Part shown: piece after piece, positions 1-5,428 of the stretch
Numbering within the stretch: position 1 is the first letter of the stretch
How the letters are laid out: each line of letters opens with the position of its first letter
Origin: an uncultured Tidjanibacter sp.
GTDB taxonomy: Bacteria > Bacteroidota > Bacteroidia > Bacteroidales > Rikenellaceae
DNA length: 5,428 bases
Direction: 5' to 3'
Assembly (NCBI GenBank): GCA_934663885.1
Contig: CAKUKW010000146.1
Location: 1-5,428, forward strand
Made by a program: the position numbers and the translations under genes
Notes under the pieces: generated by a model
Database searches by the model: none
What the model was told of the DNA's origin: nothing
Seen by the model: the letters and a program-made list of their open reading frames with translations, nothing else

Positions 1-32
1 GCCTTTTACTCATCGTCCAAAACTTCGTATAT

Positions 33-534
33 TTATTTTCTGTATTTACCCAGCCTGAAAGCGAGGTAAATTCCGCAATAGGCATAACTCCTGTAAGAGA
101 AATCAGGGAGATTAAAGTTGATACCCACATCTACTCCGGCTGCAAAATTATCCGTTATGTTGTAACCGAAACTCATCTTCAGAGGAATCATAAGATCTAC
201 ACTATTAGCGGCTTGGTTTTTCATTATTCCTACTCCTATCGAGGAAGTGTTATGGAATCCGTCAGTTTTCAGTCGAAGCCACTCGCCGAGCGTGAACAGA
301 CCGGCAACCGCAAATTGTCCGTCGCCCTCACTAAACAGATAACTGCCCGTAAGGTCGACACGGTATCTGTTCTCCGCCCCTAAATAGTGCCCTACCGTTA
401 GGTCAACGTATAACGGCGATCCTTCGTCGACAAAAGCGCACCCTGCCCCCCGGTGAAACGAACCATTTATTTTGGGCCTGGGAATCGGCTACGCCTATCA
501 AACCTATGGTTAACAGCCATATTAGTTTTTCCAT
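33..534 (-). pseudogene. Frameshifted small outer-membrane beta-barrel protein
   Basis: Read leftward from the ATG at 534-532, the first frame encodes 43 residues and stops at a TGA (405-403). It begins with a clear signal peptide (basic Lys3, hydrophobic residues 4-16, likely cleavage after Ser-Gln-Ala at residue 20). The +1 frame then runs open from the G-run at 446-451 to the TAA at 33-35. Removing one G gives a single 166-residue protein whose joint reads WFVSPGAGCAFVDEGSPLYV. Its body shows alternating hydrophobic/polar strands (YVDLTVGHYL, YRVDLTGSYLF, MIPLKMSFGYNI) and ends in GIYLAFRLG, a typical last barrel strand. I infer a small outer-membrane beta-barrel of unknown function, probably a host gene outside the phage operon. 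An intact 63-residue ORF (33-224) is only the C-terminal remnant. Whether the break is fixed, phase-variable or a sequencing error cannot be told from one sequence. Confidence 0.75.
446..451 (-). repeat. Homopolymeric G6 tract at the frameshift point
   Basis: Six C on the plus strand are six G in the coding strand of the barrel gene, just after the signal-peptide region. With five G the two halves of the gene are in one frame; with the six present, translation ends after 43 residues. The tract is short for a classical slippage-driven contingency locus, so its role as a switch is only an inference. Confidence 0.6.
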
Positions 535-607
535 ATCTTTTATTCCGCTATTATGTCATTGATTATATCTTTTGCCAAAGCACTTCCGGCTGAATTGCGT
601 TCCAGGT

Positions 608-640
608 CAAATTATATAAAGAAATTAATAACTATGCAAA
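608..640 (-). promoter_or_regulatory. Candidate Bacteroidetes-type promoter for the barrel gene
   Basis: On the minus strand TTTG (640-637) is followed after 20 bases by TATAATTTG (616-608). This resembles the Bacteroidetes sigma-ABfr pattern of a -33 TTTG and a -7 TAnnTTTG, except that three bases rather than two separate TA and TTTG. It lies in AT-rich DNA downstream of the phage terminator and would leave a leader of roughly 65 bases before the ATG at 534. Its position fits a transcript of its own for the barrel gene. Such short motifs occur by chance in AT-rich DNA. Confidence 0.35.
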
Positions 641-694
641 TAGGCTATAAAAACATATTCCTTCTTTAATAAAAACGGATAACGGACCTACAAT

Positions 695-743
695 GACTAA
701 TAAAAAATCGCCTTACGTAACGTAAGGCGATTTTTTATTAGTC
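695..743 (-). terminator. Rho-independent terminator of the phage operon (perfect 24-bp-arm palindrome)
   Basis: Bases 695-718 are exactly complementary to 720-743 around the single base 719. In the minus-strand RNA this gives an A6 tract, a GC-containing stem core (CGCCUUACG), a small loop and a U6 tract, the classic intrinsic terminator form. It follows the holin, the last gene of the leftward operon, and its first arm contains the holin's last Asp codon, its TAA stop and a second in-frame TAA. By symmetry it could also stop rightward transcripts, but no rightward gene is seen. Confidence 0.88.
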
Positions 744-1178
744 GTCATACCCGTCTTCATTGTCCAGGGCTTTGTCTATCTTTTTCTTCATGTAGCGTTT
801 CAGCCAGTTGAACACCGGGTGTCCGGATATTTCAGCCGCGTTCTCCAGGTAGCTCCAGAATTCCACCCCGCAGACGAATCCGGTGAACATGTTGGCAAGC
901 CGGAGACCGAGGAAAGCAAGTATATGGCTGTCGATAAGCCAGGCCAGCACTATGCCTGCCATGATAAAGCATAGTTTATAGATTGTTTTCCACGCTTTGC
1001 CGCTCTCTATCCCCCACCCTTTCCCGGCCTTCGCGGCCCGTTTCCGGCTCGCCAGTATGCCCGTAACGAAATCTACCGACACAAATACCGCCGCGCACAG
1101 GACAAGGGATGCTATCGGCGCGAAGAACGCAGCTATCCCCATCAGGGCGCCGCTTGCATATTTCCATGCGTTTTCCAT
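738..1178 (-). CDS. Phage holin family protein (Phage_holin_4-like)
   Basis: A 146-residue membrane protein that probably forms inner-membrane lesions at the end of the lytic cycle and releases or activates a murein hydrolase. Three hydrophobic stretches are visible, at about residues 10-43, 66-90 and 94-112. The first ends in VDFVTGILASRKR, which matches the D-x-x-TG-x-x-A signature that I associate with the Phage_holin_4 (PF05105) class. The tail is highly charged: a Lys/Arg-rich stretch (RYMKKKIDK) followed by an acidic end (EDGYDD), as is usual for holins. Its ATG lies one base after the TAG of the connector gene (TAG-T-ATG), so translational coupling is likely. It is the last gene before the terminator, and its stop lies inside the terminator stem. 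No endolysin gene is next to it in this window. Some relatives annotated as holins are of untested function. Confidence 0.82.
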   Translation of the reverse strand: MENAWKYASGALMGIAAFFAPIASLVLCAAVFVSVDFVTGILASRKRAAKAGKGWGIESGKAWKTIYKLCFIMAGIVLAWLIDSHILAFLGLRLANMFTGFVCGVEFWSYLENAAEISGHPVFNWLKRYMKKKIDKALDNEDGYDD

Positions 1179-1179
1179 A

Positions 1180-1647
1180 CTACACCACCACCCCTCCTCC
1201 GATATTGAACGAGTTCAGGATATTTTCACTGGCATCGTACTCGGGATATGAACCCGATGAAGATTCGAGGTGCTCCGATAATATCCTCACGAGGGAGTCC
1301 GCTTCCCGCTTTACCACTCCACGCATCTTCAGGAATTCATCCTTCCCGGCACTGCCGAAGCCCTGCCCCGCATATTGCACCACCCCGAGCATTCCCGCCT
1401 GCGAATATATGGCGGGTAGTATAAGGTATTTTACATATAGCGCCAGGGCGGATTTGATGTAGCCGTTGACGAGTGAAGGATAACGGTTCCTTTCGAGTTC
1501 GGCCCACAGGCTCTGTCCCGTTACGGGAAATATGAATTTACGCTGTGCCGTAAGTATGGAGCTGTCTTTTATAAAATCGGCGGTCATGTTTTGGTCGCCC
1601 CCGAAGCAGAGGGCCGAGACCTCCGCCGGGGTTATCAGTAATTTCAT
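1180..1647 (-). CDS. Small phage head-tail connector-like protein (DUF6712-like)
   Basis: The 155-residue product begins MKLLITPAEVSALCFGG. A GTG two codons upstream (1653) is possible, but the ATG at 1647 is the more ordinary start. The protein is mostly helical in appearance: a helix-rich N-terminal half with PVTGQSLWAEL, then a hydrophobic segment (SALALYVKYLILPAIYSQAG), then a charged helix and a Gly/Val-rich end. This layout resembles the DUF6712 family of Bacteroidetes phage proteins, whose size and position next to the portal fit a gp6-like head completion or connector protein that sits under the portal. The family name comes from memory of the pattern, not from a search. It begins 22 bases after the portal stop and is followed after one base by the holin ATG, so it is clearly part of the same operon. 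The hydrophobic stretch is probably a buried helix rather than a membrane anchor. Confidence 0.6.
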   Translation of the reverse strand: MKLLITPAEVSALCFGGDQNMTADFIKDSSILTAQRKFIFPVTGQSLWAELERNRYPSLVNGYIKSALALYVKYLILPAIYSQAGMLGVVQYAGQGFGSAGKDEFLKMRGVVKREADSLVRILSEHLESSSGSYPEYDASENILNSFNIGGGVVV

Positions 1648-1669
1648 ACACACACTATCAGTTGGTTAT

Positions 1670-2893
1670 TTACTGTACTGTTGCCGCATTGCCCAGTTCC
1701 GCGACGAACAGCTGTTCCTGCGGGCTCTCCGGATCGAAATCCAGCCCGTCCGCCTGCCGCGCCTCCCATATCCTCATATAACCGGGACGCGTCCTGGTGG
1801 GCGGCTTGTTCACTATTACGAGTGATGAACAGTCTTCCCGGAGGATATCCTCTATGACCGTCCTCACGGGCTCCATAAGTTCCGACTGTGCAGTAAGGAT
1901 AACGGTATTGAGCGCTACTTCGTACTCGTGAACTATGCGCTGCGTTTCGAACCCCGACGAATATTGCAGGCCGCTCAGCGAACGAAACCACGAATGTGCC
2001 ACCACTATGTCACCGGTAGCCTGTTCGTGGAGGGTTTTCCAGTCACCTTCATAGGAAGAATCTATCGGAATGAAGCGTGAACCGTCGCCGCCCTCGCAGT
2101 CCTTTATCATGAACATCACTTGTCCGGGAGTTCCCGCGAACTTCTTTTCAGCCAGACGCACTATTTCCCCCGCCTGCTCCTCGTTGTCAACCCCTCCGTC
2201 GAGCATCATTACGCCCGAAAGCTGGAACGAATTATCCAGCCGGCTTATATTCCAGCGGTCGGTTTTGTAGGCTATCGCCGAAACGTTCAAGCCGGCTATG
2301 TAGGAAGGAACGCCGTAATGCTCGAAAGCGGGCTCATAATCCTTGAAATGAAGGATAGAATGCATGTTGTCGTCCTCCCCCCGTGCAAACTCAGGATAGA
2401 GTGGCAATACGGAAGCTTCCTCTTCCCGGAATTTAGACCAGTCGTGATGGAGTATCACGTTCTTTCCCTCTCGCAAGACCCTGCACCTGGTAGCGTCCTG
2501 ATGGTAAAAAGAGAGAAAAGAGCTGTCGTGGTCGGTAACTACCTCCATAAAAGAGTTCCCGAAAAGCAGTTTATCGAACGTCACTTTCCTCAATATATGC
2601 CTCAGTGTTTCCCCTGTGCCGTTCGCGCAATCCACGAATGTTCGCAGGGCCGGCAGCCTGTCGCCCATATTGAAACCCTTCCCGCTTATATAGTCCGCTT
2701 TATCATTGAGTATGCGGCGGTGTATGGTCGAACGACGTGCCATCAGAGCGAGCGCTTCGGGAAAAAGGTTGTCATCACCCCACCGCCAGAATTTTCCGTT
2801 GGAAACGCCGCGCGATACCTGCCACAATGGCTCCGATCCATTCCGCTTTGTAAACAGCTTCGGGGTGTATGGCTTTGATTTTATATTATCCAT
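1670..2893 (-). CDS. Phage portal protein
   Basis: A protein of about 407 residues that would form the dodecameric ring at the capsid vertex through which DNA is packaged and ejected. Portal-like segments are seen in order (numbered from a possible GTG at 2899): an N-terminal region with KFWRWGDDNLFP (36-47); a helical segment with HILRKVTFDKLLFGNSFMEV (101-120); YGVPSYIAGL (195-204), the typical portal loop before the long helix; SFQLSGVMMLDGG (224-236); a region matching the clip/stem around FAGTPGQVMFMIKD (254-267); and YEGDWKTLHEQ (283-293). I chose the ATG at 2893 because the upstream GTG directly abuts an A7 run, but the GTG adds only two residues. It lies downstream of the capsid gene, whereas in most HK97-like phages the portal comes before the protease and capsid genes. 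The following connector-like gene supports its role. Confidence 0.85.
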   Translation of the reverse strand: MDNIKSKPYTPKLFTKRNGSEPLWQVSRGVSNGKFWRWGDDNLFPEALALMARRSTIHRRILNDKADYISGKGFNMGDRLPALRTFVDCANGTGETLRHILRKVTFDKLLFGNSFMEVVTDHDSSFLSFYHQDATRCRVLREGKNVILHHDWSKFREEEASVLPLYPEFARGEDDNMHSILHFKDYEPAFEHYGVPSYIAGLNVSAIAYKTDRWNISRLDNSFQLSGVMMLDGGVDNEEQAGEIVRLAEKKFAGTPGQVMFMIKDCEGGDGSRFIPIDSSYEGDWKTLHEQATGDIVVAHSWFRSLSGLQYSSGFETQRIVHEYEVALNTVILTAQSELMEPVRTVIEDILREDCSSLVIVNKPPTRTRPGYMRIWEARQADGLDFDPESPQEQLFVAELGNAATVQ

Positions 2894-2906
2894 AATCACT
2901 TTTTTT
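2894..2906 (-). promoter_or_regulatory. A-rich translation initiation leader of the portal gene
   Basis: The portal ATG is preceded by AAAAAAAGTGATT with no GGAGG-like site. A-rich leaders without a Shine-Dalgarno sequence are common in Bacteroidetes. The same A7 run precedes the capsid gene, and this decides in favour of the ATG at 2893. Confidence 0.45.
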
Positions 2907-2918
2907 ATATTTTAATGA

Positions 2919-2950
2919 TATCAGGGGATCCGTGTAAGACCCCCCTGATA
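2919..2950 (-). other. Intergenic hairpin between tail-tube-like and portal genes
   Basis: TATCAGGGG and CCCCTGATA form a perfect 9-bp stem (2942-2950 with 2919-2927) around a 14-base loop, in the largest gap of the operon. On the minus transcript it is followed by an AU-rich stretch without a true U-run, so it looks more like an mRNA-stability, processing or partial attenuation element than a strong terminator. Confidence 0.5.
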
Positions 2951-2958
2951 ACCGGCGC

Positions 2959-3474
2959 CTAACGGGGCAGGATACCTTTGTAAAGGCATGAAAGATCGGT
3001 ATCTTCCGATGATAACGTAATAGAGCTGCCCGGGGCATCCGTAGGTTTTATACCGGTCGTATTTTTGGCTGAAGCAAGCCTCAAGGGCCTTTCGCGGCCG
3101 AAAATATGTGAATATCCTGCAAGGAAAGCCTCGCCCTGCGAAGTCACCACTATGGCTACCACCCCGTTCACGCATCCTGTGATCTGTGCTGTCGCCTCGC
3201 GCTGCGGAGCGTCAAAACCGGGAATAACAAAAGTCACTTCATGTTTTACGGATACCGCTCCGCCGCAACGTTCCACCGTTTCACTCATCTGGCAACTGTC
3301 TTCCCTGAAATCGTATCGCATAAAAGCAGCCCCCGCCCGCAGCGCAATTGACGTAAAAACCCCGGACACCGGATCATATCCCACCGATTCCACATCACCG
3401 GCATCGGCAAGGAACAGGGAATCCACCCCGCCCATTCGTTTCACGCAGAGCCTCTCGAATCCTTTAAGGGCCAT
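2959..3474 (-). CDS. Tail-tube-like phage structural protein
   Basis: The 171-residue product is rich in beta strands and Gly/Ser/Thr and has no signal peptide or membrane segment. An N-terminal part with SLFLADAGDVESVGYD (19-34) leads into FMRYDFREDSCQMSETVERC (51-70), EVTFVIPGFD (79-88) and NGVVAIVVTSQGEAFLAGYS (103-122). It ends with a T-G-I-K-P-T-D...SITLSSEDTDLSCLY segment (140-165). That layout, a strand pair, a 'CNGLIAIV'-like helix-strand element and a final TLTL-type strand, resembles small tail-tube proteins of Bacteroides-group prophages. The match is by memory, not search. Tube proteins polymerise as rings around the DNA channel below the connector. Its ATG is one base after the capsid stop (TAA-T-ATG), and a weak AGGAATG precedes it. 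Five cysteines (10, 61, 70, 101, 163) are many for a cytoplasmically assembled protein of this size. A capsid decoration or head-completion protein is the main alternative, given its place next to the capsid gene. Confidence 0.55.
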   Translation of the reverse strand: MALKGFERLCVKRMGGVDSLFLADAGDVESVGYDPVSGVFTSIALRAGAAFMRYDFREDSCQMSETVERCGGAVSVKHEVTFVIPGFDAPQREATAQITGCVNGVVAIVVTSQGEAFLAGYSHIFGRERPLRLASAKNTTGIKPTDAPGSSITLSSEDTDLSCLYKGILPR

Positions 3475-3475
3475 A

Positions 3476-4456
3476 TTACATTCCTATGCCAAAAGCGGTC
3501 AATTCCGGCAGAAGATAGTCCGCCCCGGCCATAAACACGGCCCTCTGCCGGTTCTCCATAAGGTCGGGGTTGTACCACATGCGTACTTCTGTTCCCGGAA
3601 AATCACTGGTATTCACCGCCAGGGCAAGATTGCGGCGGTCCGTAAGGAGTATGAATGAAGAAGGCATATCCGTAAGCTGCTCGAGATAGCTGCCGAGCTT
3701 TACGTCCACGAGGGGTATACCTTTATAATAAAGCTCCTTCCTGCCCTCTTGCATTGCGAGGAATGCCGATTCATGTCCCGAGTCATTGAGATAATCCTCA
3801 TAACCGCGGTAGACGTCGGAAGTAACGAACCATGCCAGTTCGCCCTGGGATTTGGCGCTCTTCAGTTCTTCGGGCGCCTGCTCCCACACGCTGTCGAGCA
3901 TAACGTTTGTATCCTCGCCGGCGTCGTAAGTGATCGACTTGAGTTTCTCTCCGGAGCCCTGCGTATCGTTAACGAACCTTTTTACAAAGCCGTCAAAAGA
4001 GTTATATTTACCATCCCCGCCTGTACGGTTCACATCGCCCAGCCACATCGTAACCCTGATACTTTCGGCCACCGACTCCTTAAAAAGCGCCGTTTCGGCC
4101 TCTTCCAACTCTGTGCCGCCCAAATCGTCCATATTTACATCGGCCCGGCCAGTGATCTGCTCGTATACGAGGGAAAAATAATCGTCGGCTGAATATCCCA
4201 TCTCAGCTTTAACTTTGTTGAGCTGTATTGTTTTCTGGAACTTCTGCGACGCGTCGATACCCTTCCAGCCCCCGGTAACGTACTTCTGCAGTATGTCACC
4301 CGAACGCTTCCAGAAATGCAGAGTAGTGGGAACGGGCATATTATACAATACCCTTATACCCAGATCCTCCGCGCCCGGGCCCGTAAGCATCGGACGGAAA
4401 AAGATGGTTTCGAGGTCTTTCCCCGTGTAGGTTTTAACATTTTCGATTTTACCCAT
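3476..4456 (-). CDS. Phage major capsid protein (probable HK97 fold)
   Basis: The 326-residue product is the likely shell subunit. It directly follows the protease/scaffold gene, as expected for a capsid gene. An N-terminal arm (1-60) with HFWKRSGDILQKYVTGGWKG is followed by a charged helical region with DDLGGTELEEAETALFKESV (110-129, spine-helix-like), then TMWLGDVNRTGGDGKYNSFDGF (positions 136-157). C-terminal features include YYKGIPLVDV (243-252), ILLTDRRNLALAV (269-281) and a final strand-helix region with VRMWYNP (291-297) and VFMAGADYLLPEL (307-319). A conserved 'Y.GIPL' turn followed by an 'LL..R.NL..' strand and an 'AG.DY..PE' end is the pattern I recognise from Bacteroidetes phage capsid proteins with the HK97 fold. 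There is no long N-terminal delta domain, so scaffolding probably comes from the extension of the upstream protease. The start has an A7 leader and no Shine-Dalgarno site. Confidence 0.75.
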   Translation of the reverse strand: MGKIENVKTYTGKDLETIFFRPMLTGPGAEDLGIRVLYNMPVPTTLHFWKRSGDILQKYVTGGWKGIDASQKFQKTIQLNKVKAEMGYSADDYFSLVYEQITGRADVNMDDLGGTELEEAETALFKESVAESIRVTMWLGDVNRTGGDGKYNSFDGFVKRFVNDTQGSGEKLKSITYDAGEDTNVMLDSVWEQAPEELKSAKSQGELAWFVTSDVYRGYEDYLNDSGHESAFLAMQEGRKELYYKGIPLVDVKLGSYLEQLTDMPSSFILLTDRRNLALAVNTSDFPGTEVRMWYNPDLMENRQRAVFMAGADYLLPELTAFGIGM

Positions 4457-4475
4457 AATTTTTTTGATTTAAGTT
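4457..4475 (-). promoter_or_regulatory. A-rich translation initiation leader of the capsid gene
   Basis: The capsid ATG is preceded by TAAATCAAAAAAATT, with no Shine-Dalgarno match, even though a capsid gene should be the most strongly translated gene of the operon. This suits Bacteroidetes initiation, where A-rich, unstructured leaders take the place of GGAGG. Confidence 0.45.
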
Positions 4476-4505
4476 GATATGTTACATATATGCTTCGCGG
4501 CATCT

Positions 4506-5428
4506 CTACCGCTCGCCTCTTTCCCTCAAACTCATGGCGTCTTCATAATACGCCGCGTCGTTCGAATTGCGTTTGGCTTCTCCTGTAGAAGGATCTTCCC
4601 TGGCGAGCGTACGTGTAGGTACGGCTCCCGCCTGCATTGTCTTCATTCGTACCATCAACGCGTTATCCACCGGCGCCAGCTCATTCCCAACTGACGGAAC
4701 CGGATCTCCCTGATACATTATTTTACACAATGGCGCGATATCCTCATCCGGCTCCGCAGATTCTTCGAACAAACCTCTGAAGAAGTCCTTCATTTTTTCC
4801 ATTATTTTCCGGATAAACGGTTTATTCGTGACTTCCCGGATATCATCCGCCTCTTCGAGCCCCGGCTCCATCGTTATCCCGCTCATAACCGCCAAAGCCT
4901 TCAATCCGGCCATCACAGCCGCCTCTTGTGTCTCATTTGTTAGCTTCCGGGGCTCGATGACTTTATCGGCAAGGCCCGTGTCCACCGCCTCATGCGCCGA
5001 GAGCCAACGCCCCTTGCCGCCGTTCTCACCCATAAGCGATGCAAAGCCCTCCTCAGGTTTCCCCGACCTGGCAGAATAGATAGATACTATCCTCCCATCT
5101 GTCTTGTCGAGCAACTCTTTGGCGCGCGACATTGAAAAGGAATTCCCCTCTGCTGCGCTTTCCGCACAATGGATAAGGTACAGGGTCGTTGAAGCTATCT
5201 CCCTGCATCCCTGCGAGGCAGCCTGCGCAATAATCGTAGCCGCCGAAGCCACATAACCGTAACAGCGGGTTGTAACCTTCGCTTCCAGAGAAGAGAGCGC
5301 CTCGTAGATAAGGAGAGCGTCGTTCACGTCACCTCCGGTCGAACGTATGTTTACAATTACCTCCGACGCCTTCAGTGCCGCTATCGCCTGAAGCGATTCG
5401 GTGAACTTCGCATACGTAGCCACTTTAT
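4506..5428 (-). CDS. ClpP-like (S14) prohead protease with scaffold-like C-terminal extension, 5' end missing
   Basis: The frame is open to the right edge. A GTG at 5423 exists, but reading continues upstream as codon AAA, and the usual first strand of the ClpP fold is missing, so perhaps 20-30 N-terminal residues lie outside. Numbered from that GTG, the oxyanion-hole glycines are in STGGDV (28-33), the nucleophile Ser60 is in GYVASAAT (56-63), and His85 is in LYLIHCAES. A final WLSAHEAVDTGLADKV (140-155) matches the end of the ClpP domain. Where bacterial ClpP has the catalytic Asp (RDRF), this protein has KGRW, so the third triad residue is not obvious. Residues about 160-305 form an extension rich in charge (EKMKDFFRGLFEE, 209-221; REDPSTGEAKRNS, 275-287), which suggests a fused scaffold cleaved during head maturation. 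It precedes the capsid gene by 49 bases. Role: clears scaffold and trims head proteins in the immature capsid. Confidence 0.8.
   Translation of the reverse strand, partial: KVATYAKFTESLQAIAALKASEVIVNIRSTGGDVNDALLIYEALSSLEAKVTTRCYGYVASAATIIAQAASQGCREIASTTLYLIHCAESAAEGNSFSMSRAKELLDKTDGRIVSIYSARSGKPEEGFASLMGENGGKGRWLSAHEAVDTGLADKVIEPRKLTNETQEAAVMAGLKALAVMSGITMEPGLEEADDIREVTNKPFIRKIMEKMKDFFRGLFEESAEPDEDIAPLCKIMYQGDPVPSVGNELAPVDNALMVRMKTMQAGAVPTRTLAREDPSTGEAKRNSNDAAYYEDAMSLRERGER

Noticed and set aside
1..13. Possible start of a further minus-strand gene (ATGAGTAAAAGG) after GGACG, 19 bases beyond the barrel stop
   Set aside because: Only four codons are inside the window, which is too little to support a gene.
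33..224. Stand-alone 63-residue gene
   Set aside because: The same frame continues upstream without stops to the G-run and joins a signal peptide if one base is removed, so it is the 3' part of the broken barrel gene.
541..690. AT-rich intergenic stretch checked for tRNA, attachment site or small RNA
   Set aside because: No cloverleaf, no repeated sequence matching elsewhere in the window and no strong hairpin were seen beyond the candidate promoter and the terminator.
1644..1991. Minus-strand open frame of 115 codons overlapping the portal 3' end in another frame
   Set aside because: The Arg/Gly-rich translation and complete overlap with the conserved portal C-terminus indicate a shadow frame.
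2120..2878. Plus-strand open frame of 252 codons opposite the portal gene
   Set aside because: It is fully antisense to a well-supported portal gene, its translation shows no domain or sensible composition, and no initiation signal is evident. It is a by-product of the codon usage of the real gene.
3065..3658. Plus-strand open frame of 197 codons across the tail-tube-like and capsid genes
   Set aside because: It spans the junction of two coupled minus-strand genes, and the Ser/Pro/Thr-rich translation is typical of antisense reading.
3749..4192. Plus-strand open frame of 147 codons opposite the capsid gene
   Set aside because: Antisense to the capsid gene, with no recognisable motif or start signal.
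4477..4489. Small palindrome ATATG-TTA-CATAT between protease and capsid genes, considered as an operator
   Set aside because: Short, AT-only arms in an AT-rich gap are expected by chance, and no promoter elements are near it.

Overview
The window reads as the 3' end of a tailed-phage (prophage) structural operon in a Bacteroidetes (Bacteroidales-type) genome, followed by a short stretch of different, probably host, DNA. The taxonomic call rests on four things: A-rich leaders rather than strong Shine-Dalgarno sites before two major genes, a TTTG / TA...TTTG promoter-like pair, a small outer-membrane beta-barrel gene at the left edge, and the protein types, which resemble head/connector/holin proteins of Bacteroides-group prophages as I remember them. 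The genus cannot be fixed from the sequence.

All supported genes lie on the minus strand, so transcription runs right to left. From the right edge: a ClpP-like (S14) head-maturation protease with a long C-terminal extension, its 5' end cut by the window (4506-5428); a probable HK97-fold major capsid protein (3476-4456); a 171-residue tail-tube-like protein (2959-3474); a portal protein (1670-2893); a small DUF6712-like head-tail connector (1180-1647); and a phage holin (738-1178). A perfect 24-bp-arm hairpin with A and T tracts (695-743) overlaps the holin stop codon and looks like the operon's rho-independent terminator. Genes are tightly packed. Two junctions have stop-N-ATG spacing of one base, and a 9-bp hairpin sits in the 59-65-base gap between the tail-tube-like and portal genes.

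Left of the terminator is an AT-rich intergenic stretch (about 541-690) with a candidate Bacteroidetes promoter. It is followed by a 166-residue-equivalent outer-membrane beta-barrel gene (33-534) whose frame is broken by exactly one base at a run of six G (coding strand). Removing one G joins a clean signal peptide to a continuous barrel protein. This is a pseudogene, a phase-variable gene or a sequencing indel.

Together the phage genes would build a capsid shell (protease/scaffold plus capsid protein), its portal vertex (portal plus connector) and part of a tail, and supply a membrane holin. The order protease-capsid-tube-portal-connector-holin is rotated relative to the usual terminase-portal-protease-capsid order. 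No terminase, tape measure, baseplate, endolysin or integrase is visible, so completeness of the element cannot be judged here. I see no CRISPR array, tRNA, rRNA or insertion sequence.
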